Part shown: piece after piece, positions 46,685 through 54,690 of the stretch
Layout of the letters: every line of letters starts with the position of its first letter
Position numbering within the stretch: the stretch's first letter is position 1
From: Hyphomicrobiales bacterium
GTDB taxonomy: Bacteria > Pseudomonadota > Alphaproteobacteria > Rhizobiales > Rhizobiaceae
Assembly: GCA_900474095.1 (NCBI GenBank)
Contig: UCOA01000028.1
Location: 54,583-118,582 of the forward strand
DNA: 64,000 nt
Direction of reading: 5' to 3'
Notes under the pieces: generated by a model
The model's database searches: none
What the model saw: only the letters and a program-made list of their open reading frames with translations
Told to the model about the DNA's origin: nothing
Position numbers and translations under genes: made by a program

Positions 46685-47498
46685 CGTCTGCCTTTTTCGC
46701 GCGCGAGTTTTCCGGTGCTCCGGCACCGCGCGGCGCCTCGCGGGTGAAGCGATCTAGCGAAGAAATGACGCCTCGTACAAGACGAATTTCGGATTCGGTA
46801 AAGGCCGGGCGGGTCAGGACGGCGCGCAGATTTTCCACCAATTTCGGCTTTTTGGCGACCGGGCGAAAATATCCGCGCGCATCGAGCGCTTCCTCGACGT
46901 GATCGAACAGGCCCTGCAGATGTTCCTTCGTCGCCGGTTTCTGCGAGAGCGCCTGAAACGACGTTTCCTCAGGCGAGACCATGCTCGTCTTCAGCCACTC
47001 GTAAGACATGAGCAGAACCGCCTGTGCCAGATTGAGCGAGGCGAAGGCGGGATTGACGGGAAAGGTGACGATCTCGTCGGCGAGCGCGATTTCCTCGTTG
47101 GTGAGCCCCGTTCGCTCCCGGCCGAACAGGATGCCTGTCGCCTGCCCTGCTGAGAATTTTTGCCGGAGCGTTTCGGCGGCGACAAGCGGAGACCGGACCG
47201 GCTTGTAGCCATAGCGATCCCGCGCTGTTGTCGCATAGACGAAATTGAGATCGGCGATTGCCTCTTCCGTCGAAGCATAGAGCTTGGCATTGTCGATGAC
47301 GTGATCCGCCCGGCTCGCCGCCGACTTCGCCTTTTCGCTCGGCCAGCCGTCGCGCGGATTGACGAGGCGCAGTTCGGCGAGGCCGAAATTGGCCATGGCG
47401 CGTGCCACCATGCCGATATTTTCGCCGAGCTGCGGATGCACCAGAATGATCGCCGGACCTTCCGTCAGTAGTTCGCGCTCGCTGTTCGTTCCTGCCAT
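46665..47498 (-). CDS. trmJ: tRNA/rRNA methyltransferase, TrmJ (SPOUT) type
   Basis: A 277-residue SPOUT-fold RNA 2'-O-methyltransferase, likely modifying nucleotide 32 of tRNAs. Seen: [38 protein letters not shown] at the N-terminus, [19 protein letters not shown] and [17 protein letters not shown], the knot motifs of the family. A C-terminal extension of about 90 residues ends in basic and acidic residues. It overlaps murI by 20 bases. TrmJ and the nearby TtcA both modify position 32 of tRNA. Confidence 0.92.
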   Translation of the reverse strand: MAGTNSERELLTEGPAIILVHPQLGENIGMVARAMANFGLAELRLVNPRDGWPSEKAKSAASRADHVIDNAKLYASTEEAIADLNFVYATTARDRYGYKPVRSPLVAAETLRQKFSAGQATGILFGRERTGLTNEEIALADEIVTFPVNPAFASLNLAQAVLLMSYEWLKTSMVSPEETSFQALSQKPATKEHLQGLFDHVEEALDARGYFRPVAKKPKLVENLRAVLTRPAFTESEIRLVRGVISSLDRFTREAPRGAGAPENSRAKKADDAGDDL

Positions 47499-47579
47499 TT
47501 CGTGCCTTCCCGAAGATTAGGGCGCCTCACTGGCACAAAGCGGCGAGAAAATCAAAATGATGATGAATAGAGGGCTGGA

Positions 47580-48034
47580 TCACGGCCGCGTCCGCCGCTC
47601 CAGCCACGCCTGCAGCGAAAACCACTTTCCCTCCTCGACGAAGCGCAGCACGTCGTCGATCCGGTACGGCTCCGATCCGACCTTTTCAAGGAAGAACATC
47701 AGGCGGATCGAACGCGCGGCGGCACCATCGCAGGACCCGAAAGGTCCTTGATCGCGCAACTGTCCTGCCCGCTGACGATGACGTCATAGTCGAAGGGCGA
47801 GTCACCTTCGTCATAGGCCGGAAACTTTGCCGCTTCGCGATAGACCTTGGTAAAATCCTGGCTGTAGATGCGCCCGAGACGGGCTTCGGAGAAATAGTCC
47901 TCGCCCGGCTGAGCCTGTTCTGCCCAGCCCTTGACCGCTTCCTGCATGATCTCGTTGACGGGAGCCGCCGGATCGGCCGCCTCAGCCGTCGAGACGGCGC
48001 AGCAGGCAAGAAGCAAAAGCACGAAGCGCTTCAT
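47580..48034 (-). pseudogene. Broken secreted-protein gene (frameshift), DUF3828-like
   Basis: An open frame starts at MKRFVLLLLACCAVSTAEA, a signal peptide with GGGAGAT before it, runs through FDYDVIVSGQDSCAIKDL and then breaks: the frame continues to a stop at 47699 as unconvincing GPAMVPP..., while in another frame the next bases code AARSIRLMFFLEKVGSEPYRIDDVL...WLERRTRP and end at 47580. The second half looks like the natural end of the same protein, with the IDD pattern of DUF3828-like domains. From memory, homologues have about 20 more residues between CAIKD-like and LEKV-like blocks, so a deletion plus frameshift is likely. A sequencing error is the alternative. Confidence 0.6.
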
Positions 48035-48230
48035 AATTATCTCCCGATTCATATCTATAACCGACGCCAGCGCCGCGCACGGTCATAGCCATTTTCCCGG
48101 CAGCGCGCGAGGCCGATATCATCGGCTTTCGCCGGCCTATCCGTGTCCTGCCGATGTAGTAACCGGCTAATACCCGGCCGCAAAGCGGCCATGGCATTGT
48201 TTTCGCGCACGCAACACGATGGAGGATGAG

Positions 48231-48839
48231 ATGAGCGGCAAGAAAATTCTGATGATCTGCGGCGATTTCACCGAGGACTACGAGACAATGGTGCCGTTCC
48301 AGGCGCTGCTCGCCCTCGGTCACACCGTTCACGCCATATGCCCCGGCAAGGCGGCGGGCGAACAGATCGCGACGGCTATCCACGATTTCGAGGGAAATCA
48401 GACCTATTCGGAAAAACGTGGCCATAATTTCACGCTGAATGCCACTTTCGCCGACACCAAAGCCGATACCTACGATGCCCTTGTCATCCCCGGCGGTCGG
48501 GCGCCGGAATATCTTCGACTCGATGCCGCCGTCATCGCCATGGTCCGGCATTTCTTCGATGCGGGAAAACCGGTCGCAGCCATCTGCCACGGCGCACAGC
48601 TACTGTCTGCTGCTGGCGTGCTGAAAGGGCGAACCTGCTCGGCCTATCCGGCATGCCGTTTCGACGTCGAGCTTGCGGGCGGCCACTATGCAGAGATCCC
48701 GGTCGATCAGGCTGTCACCGACGGCAATCTGGTAACCGCTCCGGCCTGGCCTGCCCATCCTCAATGGATCGGCCAGTTCCTCAAGGTTCTCGGCACCGAG
48801 ATCCGCCATAGCCCGTCGCTGACACGCTCGGCAGCCTGA
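48231..48839 (+). CDS. DJ-1/PfpI family protein
   Basis: A 202-residue member of the DJ-1/PfpI superfamily (proteases, glyoxalases, chaperone-like). Seen: [28 protein letters not shown], with a Glu that may be the partner of the nucleophile, and the elbow AICHGAQLL with Cys119; a [24 protein letters not shown] end is shared with PfpI-type members. Likely glyoxalase III or protein deglycase-like, but this is unproved. The start at MSGKKI is supported by GGAGGATGAG; an ATG 12 bases upstream is less good. Confidence 0.88.
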   Translation: MSGKKILMICGDFTEDYETMVPFQALLALGHTVHAICPGKAAGEQIATAIHDFEGNQTYSEKRGHNFTLNATFADTKADTYDALVIPGGRAPEYLRLDAAVIAMVRHFFDAGKPVAAICHGAQLLSAAGVLKGRTCSAYPACRFDVELAGGHYAEIPVDQAVTDGNLVTAPAWPAHPQWIGQFLKVLGTEIRHSPSLTRSAA

Positions 48840-48949
48840 CAACCCCTTGCCAGACCGCACCAAAGCGCGGACACTCCGGCCCATGATGTTGTTCGAAACG
48901 CGCAAAATCGGACAACATCGTGACTCATGGAAAGCAGTGGGAGGAATGG

Positions 48950-49342
48950 ATGTGCAGGCTGTTCATCGGTGCCGATCCGGCACTCTGGCAAAGTGTCACC
49001 CGTTCGGTGCGGATCGACGGTGTGGCGACAAGCATCCGGCTTGAGAGTTTCTTCTGGTCCATTCTCGAGGACATTGGCGAACGCGACGGTATGTCGGTCG
49101 GCCGCCTGATCGGGCGGCTTTATATGGAATCGATCGAGGAAGGCCATGCTCCGGAAAACTTCACGTCCTTCCTCAGGGTCTGCTGCGGGCGGTATCTTGC
49201 GTTGCAGCTTGATGGACTGGTGCCAGCCAGCCGCGAAGCGCCGATCTCCTCCCTCGATGCACCCAGCATTCTTGCAACGGAGAAGCGCGGCTATGCAAAG
49301 TTGCCCGCCGGCTATTTTCCAAGGACAGCACGGGGACATTGA
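48950..49342 (+). CDS. Ribbon-helix-helix domain protein (RHH_4 type)
   Basis: A 130-residue protein with the pattern SVRIDGVATSIRLESFFWSILEDIGERDGMSVGRLIGRLYMESIEEG, a typical RHH_4 domain: basic beta strand, then two helices. Such proteins are found widely in rhizobia and are thought to be DNA-binding regulators, with no known targets. The start was set at the ATG after GGGAGGA; a GTG 30 bases upstream would add residues without a domain. It ends 123 bases before icd. Confidence 0.85.
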   Translation: MCRLFIGADPALWQSVTRSVRIDGVATSIRLESFFWSILEDIGERDGMSVGRLIGRLYMESIEEGHAPENFTSFLRVCCGRYLALQLDGLVPASREAPISSLDAPSILATEKRGYAKLPAGYFPRTARGH

Positions 49343-49393
49343 ACTGCGTCCCCGCCCCTACGAAACGCCAAGGAATTCATGCGCTCTATGCCT

Positions 49394-49421
49394 TTGCCTG
49401 TCGTGAAGCGGATGCTATAGG
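49394..49421 (+). promoter_or_regulatory. Weak promoter candidate for icd
   Basis: TTGCCT and TATAGG (or CTATAG) are 15-16 bases apart, about 45 bases upstream of the icd start. The -10 CTATAG resembles the rhizobial CTATAT consensus, but spacing is short. Confidence 0.35.
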
Positions 49422-49465
49422 GGCCCAATCCGTTTCCATCCCAACCCCATGCAGAGGTTTGCATC

Positions 49466-50680
49466 ATGACAAAGATCAAGGTCGCCAATCCGGTCGTCGA
49501 GCTCGACGGCGACGAGATGACGCGCATCATCTGGCAGTTCATCAAGGATAAGCTGATCCATCCGTATCTGGACGTCGATCTGGAATATTACGACCTCGGC
49601 ATGGAAAACCGCGACGCCACCGACGACCAGGTGACGATCGACGCTGCCAACGCCATCAAGAAGCATGGCGTCGGCGTCAAGTGCGCGACAATTACCCCGG
49701 ATGAGGCCCGCGTCGAGGAATTCAAGCTGAAGAAGATGTGGAAGTCGCCGAACGGCACGATCCGCAACATCCTCGGCGGCGTCATCTTCCGCGAGCCGAT
49801 CATCTGCAAGAACGTGCCGCGTCTCGTTCCCGGCTGGACCAAGCCGATCATCGTCGGCCGTCACGCCTTCGGCGACCAGTACCGCGCCACCGACTTCAAG
49901 TTCCCCGGCAAGGGCAAGCTCTACATGAAGTTCGTCGGCGACGACGGCAAGGAAATCGAACACGAGGTCTACGATGCCCCGGCAGCCGGCGTTGCAATGG
50001 GCATGTACAACCTCGACGAATCCATCACCGAATTCGCTCGCGCCTCGCTGAACTACGGTCTGCAGCGCAAGGTTCCGGTCTACCTGTCGACCAAGAACAC
50101 CATCCTCAAGGTCTATGACGGCCGCTTCAAGGACATCTTCCAGAAGGTGTTCGAAGAAGAATTCGAAGCCAAGTTCAAGGAAGCCAAGATCTGGTATGAG
50201 CACCGCCTGATCGACGACATGGTCGCTTCGGCGCTCAAGTGGTCCGGCGGCTACGTCTGGGCCTGCAAGAACTATGACGGCGACGTCCAGTCCGACATCG
50301 TCGCGCAGGGCTTCGGCTCGCTCGGCCTGATGACCTCCGTTCTCATGACACCGGACGGCAAGACGGTGGAAGCCGAAGCCGCCCACGGTACCGTCACCCG
50401 TCACTACCGCCAGCACCAGAAGGGCGAGGAAACCTCGACCAACTCGATCGCCTCGATCTTCGCCTGGACCCGTGGCCTCGCCCACCGTGCGAAGCTCGAC
50501 GACAACGCCGAGCTGGCAAGGTTCGCCGATACGCTGGAAAAGGTCTGCGTCGATACCGTCGAAGCCGGCTTCATGACCAAGGACCTGGCGCTGCTCATCG
50601 GCCCCGACCAGCCCTGGCTCTCGACCACCGGTTTCCTCGACAAGATCGACGAGAACCTGCGCAAGGCAATGGCGGTCTGA
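49466..50680 (+). CDS. icd: NADP-dependent isocitrate dehydrogenase (eukaryotic-like type)
   Basis: Converts isocitrate to 2-oxoglutarate in the TCA cycle with NADP. The 404-residue protein is of the type found in rhizobia and eukaryotes. Seen: [48 protein letters not shown] and the metal motif [15 protein letters not shown], then [12 protein letters not shown] with the coenzyme site. Length and motifs are complete. It is followed by a perfect terminator hairpin. The gene supplies 2-oxoglutarate and NADPH. Confidence 0.97.
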   Translation: MTKIKVANPVVELDGDEMTRIIWQFIKDKLIHPYLDVDLEYYDLGMENRDATDDQVTIDAANAIKKHGVGVKCATITPDEARVEEFKLKKMWKSPNGTIRNILGGVIFREPIICKNVPRLVPGWTKPIIVGRHAFGDQYRATDFKFPGKGKLYMKFVGDDGKEIEHEVYDAPAAGVAMGMYNLDESITEFARASLNYGLQRKVPVYLSTKNTILKVYDGRFKDIFQKVFEEEFEAKFKEAKIWYEHRLIDDMVASALKWSGGYVWACKNYDGDVQSDIVAQGFGSLGLMTSVLMTPDGKTVEAEAAHGTVTRHYRQHQKGEETSTNSIASIFAWTRGLAHRAKLDDNAELARFADTLEKVCVDTVEAGFMTKDLALLIGPDQPWLSTTGFLDKIDENLRKAMAV

Positions 50681-50706
50681 TCACGGGTTACCAATAGCGC
50701 CTTGAG

Positions 50707-50729
50707 AAACCCGGCTGCGTGCCGGGTTT
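50707..50729 (+). terminator. Terminator of icd
   Basis: AAACCCGGC and GCCGGGTTT form a 9-bp stem with a 5-base loop and are followed by TT and C, giving a five-base T-run in all. It lies 26 bases past the stop and before the convergent STM3941-type gene. Confidence 0.9.
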
Positions 50730-50742
50730 TTCATTTCGGACG

Positions 50743-51267
50743 TCAGGATTCGGCAGACTGAACCTTTTCCGCCCACTCGCCGATCAGATCGACGATATCC
50801 GACGCCGGCATCTGAAGCCCCGCCGCGCTCAGGCAGACGCCGTTGAAGCCCAGTCCACGGTTCGCCGCGCGGGTGTAGCGCACAACTCGCGTAAAGGGCA
50901 AAGACTGCTCGGCCTGCGGAGACAGGATCAGTTCGATGATGGGCTGGTTGCGATAGGAGATCAGCCGTGCAGCGATAATGTCCAGCCAGTTGATCGGCAT
51001 GGCCGAAATATCCCGCACAAGCAGACCTTCCTTCAGGAATTCGACCGCCGGACGCCCGTCGAAGACCTTTACAAGGATGAGGATGGCGCAAAATCCGAAA
51101 AAGACGATGGAAGCGAGGCCAATGAAGACCCCAAAGGCACCGGCACCCTGTTCGGCATAGGTTATCTTCGCAATGAACGCGCCCAGCGCAACGAAGGCTA
51201 CTGCACCCAAAAAGAGCAGCAACGTCTTGGTCTTTGATCGATGGATTGCCAGAGTGTTCTCGGTCAA
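50743..51267 (-). CDS. STM3941-family membrane protein
   Basis: A membrane protein with two helices near the N-terminus (LLLFLGAVAFVALGAFIA and GVFIGLASIVFFGFCAILIL), then a soluble domain with FDGRPAVEFLKEGLLV, PINWLDIIAARLISYR and a late SAAGLQMPASDIVDLI. I recognise this layout as STM3941 family; the function is unknown. The start is uncertain: I used the TTG behind GGGGAAAAATTCA (174 residues), because the ATG 108 bases upstream adds unconserved sequence. It is convergent with icd and divergent from the mannosylfructose operon. Confidence 0.72.
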   Translation of the reverse strand: MTENTLAIHRSKTKTLLLFLGAVAFVALGAFIAKITYAEQGAGAFGVFIGLASIVFFGFCAILILVKVFDGRPAVEFLKEGLLVRDISAMPINWLDIIAARLISYRNQPIIELILSPQAEQSLPFTRVVRYTRAANRGLGFNGVCLSAAGLQMPASDIVDLIGEWAEKVQSAES

Positions 51268-51482
51268 TGAATTTTTCCCCAACTGCAAGCGGCTCTCCAA
51301 CCGCTGTTGCCACAATTCGATGCGCGGCACACAGTAAAGTCTAAACCAGAGGATGCGCAACATCCCGAAGTACACGCTTCATTTTTATTTGGAACCTTTT
51401 CCGCGCCCGATCGTTCGCGATGTGAACCTTTCTGCGTGCCGGGCACGCTTCACCTCCCAGAAAAGATCGTGACAGCTGATAA

Positions 51483-52826
51483 ATGACCGTTGCTTCTGAA
51501 AAACCCCATTCGCATCTTCCCCGCATTGCCCTCGTGTCAACCCACGGATACGTTGCAGCGGAGCCGCCGCTTGGCGCCGCCGATACCGGAGGCCAGGTCG
51601 TCTACGTCATCGAACTCGCCCGCAAACTGGCACTCCTCGGCCATGAGGTCGACATCTATACGCGACGCTTCGAAGACCAGCCGGAATTCGACGAGGTCGA
51701 TGAGCGCGTGCGCGTCATCCGCATCCCCTGCGGCGGCAAAGACTTCATTCCGAAGGAGTATCTCTACAGGCATCTGATGGAATGGTGTGAAAATGCCGTC
51801 CGGTTCATCCGCAGGAACAATTTCACCTACACGCTGATCAACAGCCACTATTGGGACGCCGGCATTGCCGGCCAGCGCATATCGGAAGCGCTCGGGGTCA
51901 CCCACATCCACACGCCGCATTCGCTGGGTCTCTGGAAAAAACGCCAGATGGAGACCGACTATCCCGACAAGGCGGATACGTTCGAGAAAGAATTCAACTT
52001 TTCCGAACGCATCAAGCACGAACTGATCATCTACCGCTCCTGCAGCATGGTGATCGCCACGACCCCGATCCAGGTGGAGGTGCTCGTCGACGACTACAAT
52101 CTGCCGCGCGATCGGGTGCATATGATCCCGCCGGGCTATGACGACAACCGCTTTTTCCCTGTCTCCAGGGCGACGCGCGAAATGGCCCGCCAGCGCTTCG
52201 GCTTCGAAGGCAAGGTGGTGATGGCGATGGGTCGGCTCGCCACCAACAAGGGCTACGACCTCCTGATCGACGGCTTTTCGGTGCTTGCCGAACGCGAGCC
52301 GGAGGCGCGGCTTCATCTCGCGGTGGGCGGCGAAAACATGGATGCGCAAGATACCGCACTTCTCGCCGAGTTGAAGGAGCGGGTCGCCTCGTTGGACTTG
52401 GAAGACAAGGTTGTCTTTTCCGGTTTCGTCACCGAGGAGGATCTGCCGGACTTCTACCGCGCCGCCGATCTCTTCGTGCTGTCGAGCCGCTACGAGCCCT
52501 TCGGCATGACGGCGATCGAAGCCATGGCCAGTGGCACGCCGACCATCATCACCATTCATGGCGGGCTGTTTCGAGCGGTCACCTATGGTCGCCATGCGCT
52601 GTTTGCCGATCCCTTCGACAAATACGATCTCGGCATCACCATGATGAAACCGCTGAAACACGAGCGGCTCTATGGCCGCCTATCGCGCATGGGCGCCCAC
52701 AAGGCACGCAGCCTGTTCACCTGGACCGGGATTGCCCAGCAACTGATCGGTGTCGTCGAGGGGCGCCCGATGCCACAGGCTGTGGACGACAACGAATGGG
52801 CCGAGCCATGGACGGACGGGGATTGA
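51483..52826 (+). CDS. mfpsA: Mannosylfructose-phosphate synthase
   Basis: A GT4 glycosyltransferase that joins GDP-mannose and fructose-6-phosphate, giving mannosylfructose-phosphate, the precursor of a compatible solute known in Agrobacterium. The 447-residue protein begins MTVASEKPHSHLPRIALVSTHGY. Seen: AADTGGQVVYVIELARKL (sucrose-synthase-like start), HSHYWDAG-like SHYWDAGIAGQ, HTPHSLGLWKK, and SRYEPFGMTAIEAMASGTP near residue 335, the retaining GT4 site. I judged it by its close likeness, as recalled, to Agrobacterium MfpsA; sucrose-phosphate synthase is the alternative. It overlaps the phosphatase gene by four bases, in the Agrobacterium order. Confidence 0.9.
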   Translation: MTVASEKPHSHLPRIALVSTHGYVAAEPPLGAADTGGQVVYVIELARKLALLGHEVDIYTRRFEDQPEFDEVDERVRVIRIPCGGKDFIPKEYLYRHLMEWCENAVRFIRRNNFTYTLINSHYWDAGIAGQRISEALGVTHIHTPHSLGLWKKRQMETDYPDKADTFEKEFNFSERIKHELIIYRSCSMVIATTPIQVEVLVDDYNLPRDRVHMIPPGYDDNRFFPVSRATREMARQRFGFEGKVVMAMGRLATNKGYDLLIDGFSVLAEREPEARLHLAVGGENMDAQDTALLAELKERVASLDLEDKVVFSGFVTEEDLPDFYRAADLFVLSSRYEPFGMTAIEAMASGTPTIITIHGGLFRAVTYGRHALFADPFDKYDLGITMMKPLKHERLYGRLSRMGAHKARSLFTWTGIAQQLIGVVEGRPMPQAVDDNEWAEPWTDGD

Positions 52827-53590
52827 GACGCGTGCGGCTGCTTTGCAGCGATATCGACGGCACGCTGGCCGGCGACCGGGCAGCGGAGACGCGGTTTTGC
52901 CAGGCATGGCAAAGTCTTCAACCGGAAAACCGGCCGCTCCTTGTCGTCAACAGCGGCCGGCTGATCGAGGATCAAAGAGCGTTTATCGCGACAACGGCCC
53001 TTCCACCGCCAGATGTCTATATCGGCGGCGTCGGAACCATGCTGCACAACGAGAGTGACCCATCCCACGCGCAGCTCTACACCCGCTCCATCGGTCTCGG
53101 TTTCGACCGGGCGCGGATTGCCGCAGCGCTCGCCGACGTTGCAGATGTCGTCGTCCAGCCGGATGCATATCAGCATGCCCATAAGTCAAGCTGGTACCTG
53201 CGGGATGCCGACACGGCGACATTAACGAGCATCGAGGAAAGGCTGGCAGCGGCGGGGATAGAAGCCCGCCTGATCTATTCCAGCAACCGCGATCTCGACA
53301 TCCTGCCGGCGGGCGTCGACAAGGGAGCGGCGCTCTCCTGGCTCTGCCGTCAACTTGGTCTTTCTCACGATGATGTCGTCGTTGCCGGCGACACCAACAA
53401 CGATCGCAGCATGTTCGACCTGCCGGGCGTACGCGGCATCGTCGTCGGCAATGCCCTTCCGGAATTGCGGGCAGTCGCTGACCACAGGCCGGACATCTAT
53501 CGTGCCAATGGCTCAACGGCGGATGGTGTATTGGAGGGACTGGTGAACTGGGGCGTCTTCAGCGCGTCTTCATCCGATACGCGCACGTGA
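52823..53590 (+). CDS. mfppA: Mannosylfructose-phosphate phosphatase
   Basis: An HAD-superfamily phosphatase of the sucrose-phosphatase branch that makes the free sugar mannosylfructose. Seen: the first HAD motif SDIDGTLAGDR, NSGRLIEDQ, IYSSNRDLDILPAGVDKGAAL with the lysine, and VVVAGDTNNDRSMFDLP with the aspartates. The start codon is TTG, overlapping the upstream TGA; behind GGACGGGGA it gives 255 residues, aligned with the known family start, whereas ATG starts at 52796 or 52808 add residues. It forms a two-gene operon with mfpsA and ends in a 12-bp hairpin. Confidence 0.88.
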   Translation: MRRVRLLCSDIDGTLAGDRAAETRFCQAWQSLQPENRPLLVVNSGRLIEDQRAFIATTALPPPDVYIGGVGTMLHNESDPSHAQLYTRSIGLGFDRARIAAALADVADVVVQPDAYQHAHKSSWYLRDADTATLTSIEERLAAAGIEARLIYSSNRDLDILPAGVDKGAALSWLCRQLGLSHDDVVVAGDTNNDRSMFDLPGVRGIVVGNALPELRAVADHRPDIYRANGSTADGVLEGLVNWGVFSASSSDTRT

Positions 53591-53635
53591 ATTTTTTTGG
53601 CGAGCAAGGAAATATCGTAGCCAGTTAACGACATT

Positions 53636-53667
53636 CGCAGCACCCGGCGCTCGCACCGGGTGCTGCG
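53636..53667. terminator. Hairpin between mfppA and the AraC gene
   Basis: CGCAGCACCCGG pairs perfectly with CCGGGTGCTGCG over an 8-base loop, 45 bases past the mfppA stop and just past the stop of the convergent AraC-type gene. No T-run follows on either side, so termination may need Rho or be partial. Confidence 0.6.
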
Positions 53668-53676
53668 ATCCTACTG

Positions 53677-54528
53677 CTATTTCAGCGGCAGATGGATATC
53701 GGTCAGCAGTTCGGTTGGAGCCGCGTCGCGCGGATTGTTAATATATTCCTCGAACATCACCGTATCGCGGACTTCGCGGCCTGATTGCGGCAGCCATTCG
53801 CCATAAAGCCATTGATAGGCCATGTGCATGTCGGCATAAGGCCCCTTGTGGCGCAGCACCGCATACTCGCCGCCATCGAGGTGGCGGTGAACCAGCGGCG
53901 CTTCGGCCGGCACATGCTCACCTTCCGTCATGCAGGCAAAGGAGCGCAGCCTGTCTTCCGGCACCAGTTCCGGATCATCGAGATAGACGCCGATCATCTT
54001 CATCTCCGGCCGGTAGAGATGACGCGCCTGCAGCGTGCCGCCAAGCGTTTCGAAAGCGCGGCCGATCCCCATATAGGAGCCCGAATGGCTGACGCCGACC
54101 AGCTCGCGCGGCGCCAGGGTTTTGGTTGTCACATCGTACATTTCGCCAAGTCCTTTTTGCGATATCGATTGAAAGACCGTGTGGCTTCCCTCCCGCCGAT
54201 ACCGGGCCGGCGGCATGCCGAACACCGATTTGAAAATCCGGTTGAAGGATTGGAGATTGGGATAGCCCGTTCGTCTTGCAATCTCCTCGACCGGAAGGCT
54301 GGTGCGCACCAGGTCGCCTGCGGCCCGATGAAGCCGAAGACGCTTGACCGTCACCGCCAGCGTTTCGCCGTGCACCGCCCGGTAGATCCGGTGCCAGTGA
54401 TGCGGCGACAGGCAGGCGATTTCGGAGAGCCGATCGAGATCGAGCTCTTGGTCCAGGTGATCATGGATATAGGCCGATACGCGATGCAGACGCTGCTCGT
54501 AAACCGCCCAGATGCCCTCTTCCCTCAT
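53677..54528 (-). CDS. AraC-family regulator with GyrI-like ligand domain
   Basis: A 283-residue regulator. Seen: an N-terminal double helix-turn-helix (LDLDRLSEIACLSPHHWHRIYRAVHGETLAVTVKRLRLHRAAGDLVRTSLPVEEIARRTGYPNLQSFNRIFKSVFGMPPARYRR), then a GyrI-like effector-binding domain with PRELVGVSHSGSYMGIG. This Rob/SoxS-like build usually responds to amphipathic drugs. Start chosen at MREEGIW because of GAGGATCGAC; earlier ATGs are weaker. It lies downstream of the mannosylfructose operon in convergent orientation, so a link is not implied. Confidence 0.9.
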   Translation of the reverse strand: MREEGIWAVYEQRLHRVSAYIHDHLDQELDLDRLSEIACLSPHHWHRIYRAVHGETLAVTVKRLRLHRAAGDLVRTSLPVEEIARRTGYPNLQSFNRIFKSVFGMPPARYRREGSHTVFQSISQKGLGEMYDVTTKTLAPRELVGVSHSGSYMGIGRAFETLGGTLQARHLYRPEMKMIGVYLDDPELVPEDRLRSFACMTEGEHVPAEAPLVHRHLDGGEYAVLRHKGPYADMHMAYQWLYGEWLPQSGREVRDTVMFEEYINNPRDAAPTELLTDIHLPLK

Positions 54529-54640
54529 GTCGATCCTCATGCAAGCCGAACAGCGAGACAGAAGCATATCGGCATTTGACAAATCCTGCGAAGTTGGCGC
54601 CGCGTCACCTGAGCACCGGAAATGCCACCGGCCAAAGAAA

Positions 54641-54662
54641 AACCGGACCTTCCAGCCCGGTT
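54641..54662 (-). terminator. Terminator of alaS
   Basis: On the leftward transcript AACCGG pairs with CCGGTT over a 10-base loop, then TTTCTTTGG follows. The stem is short but the T-run is good, and the site is 29 bases past the alaS stop. Confidence 0.65.
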
Positions 54663-54690
54663 CTCGTCATCGCCATCAACCTGAAGCAGG

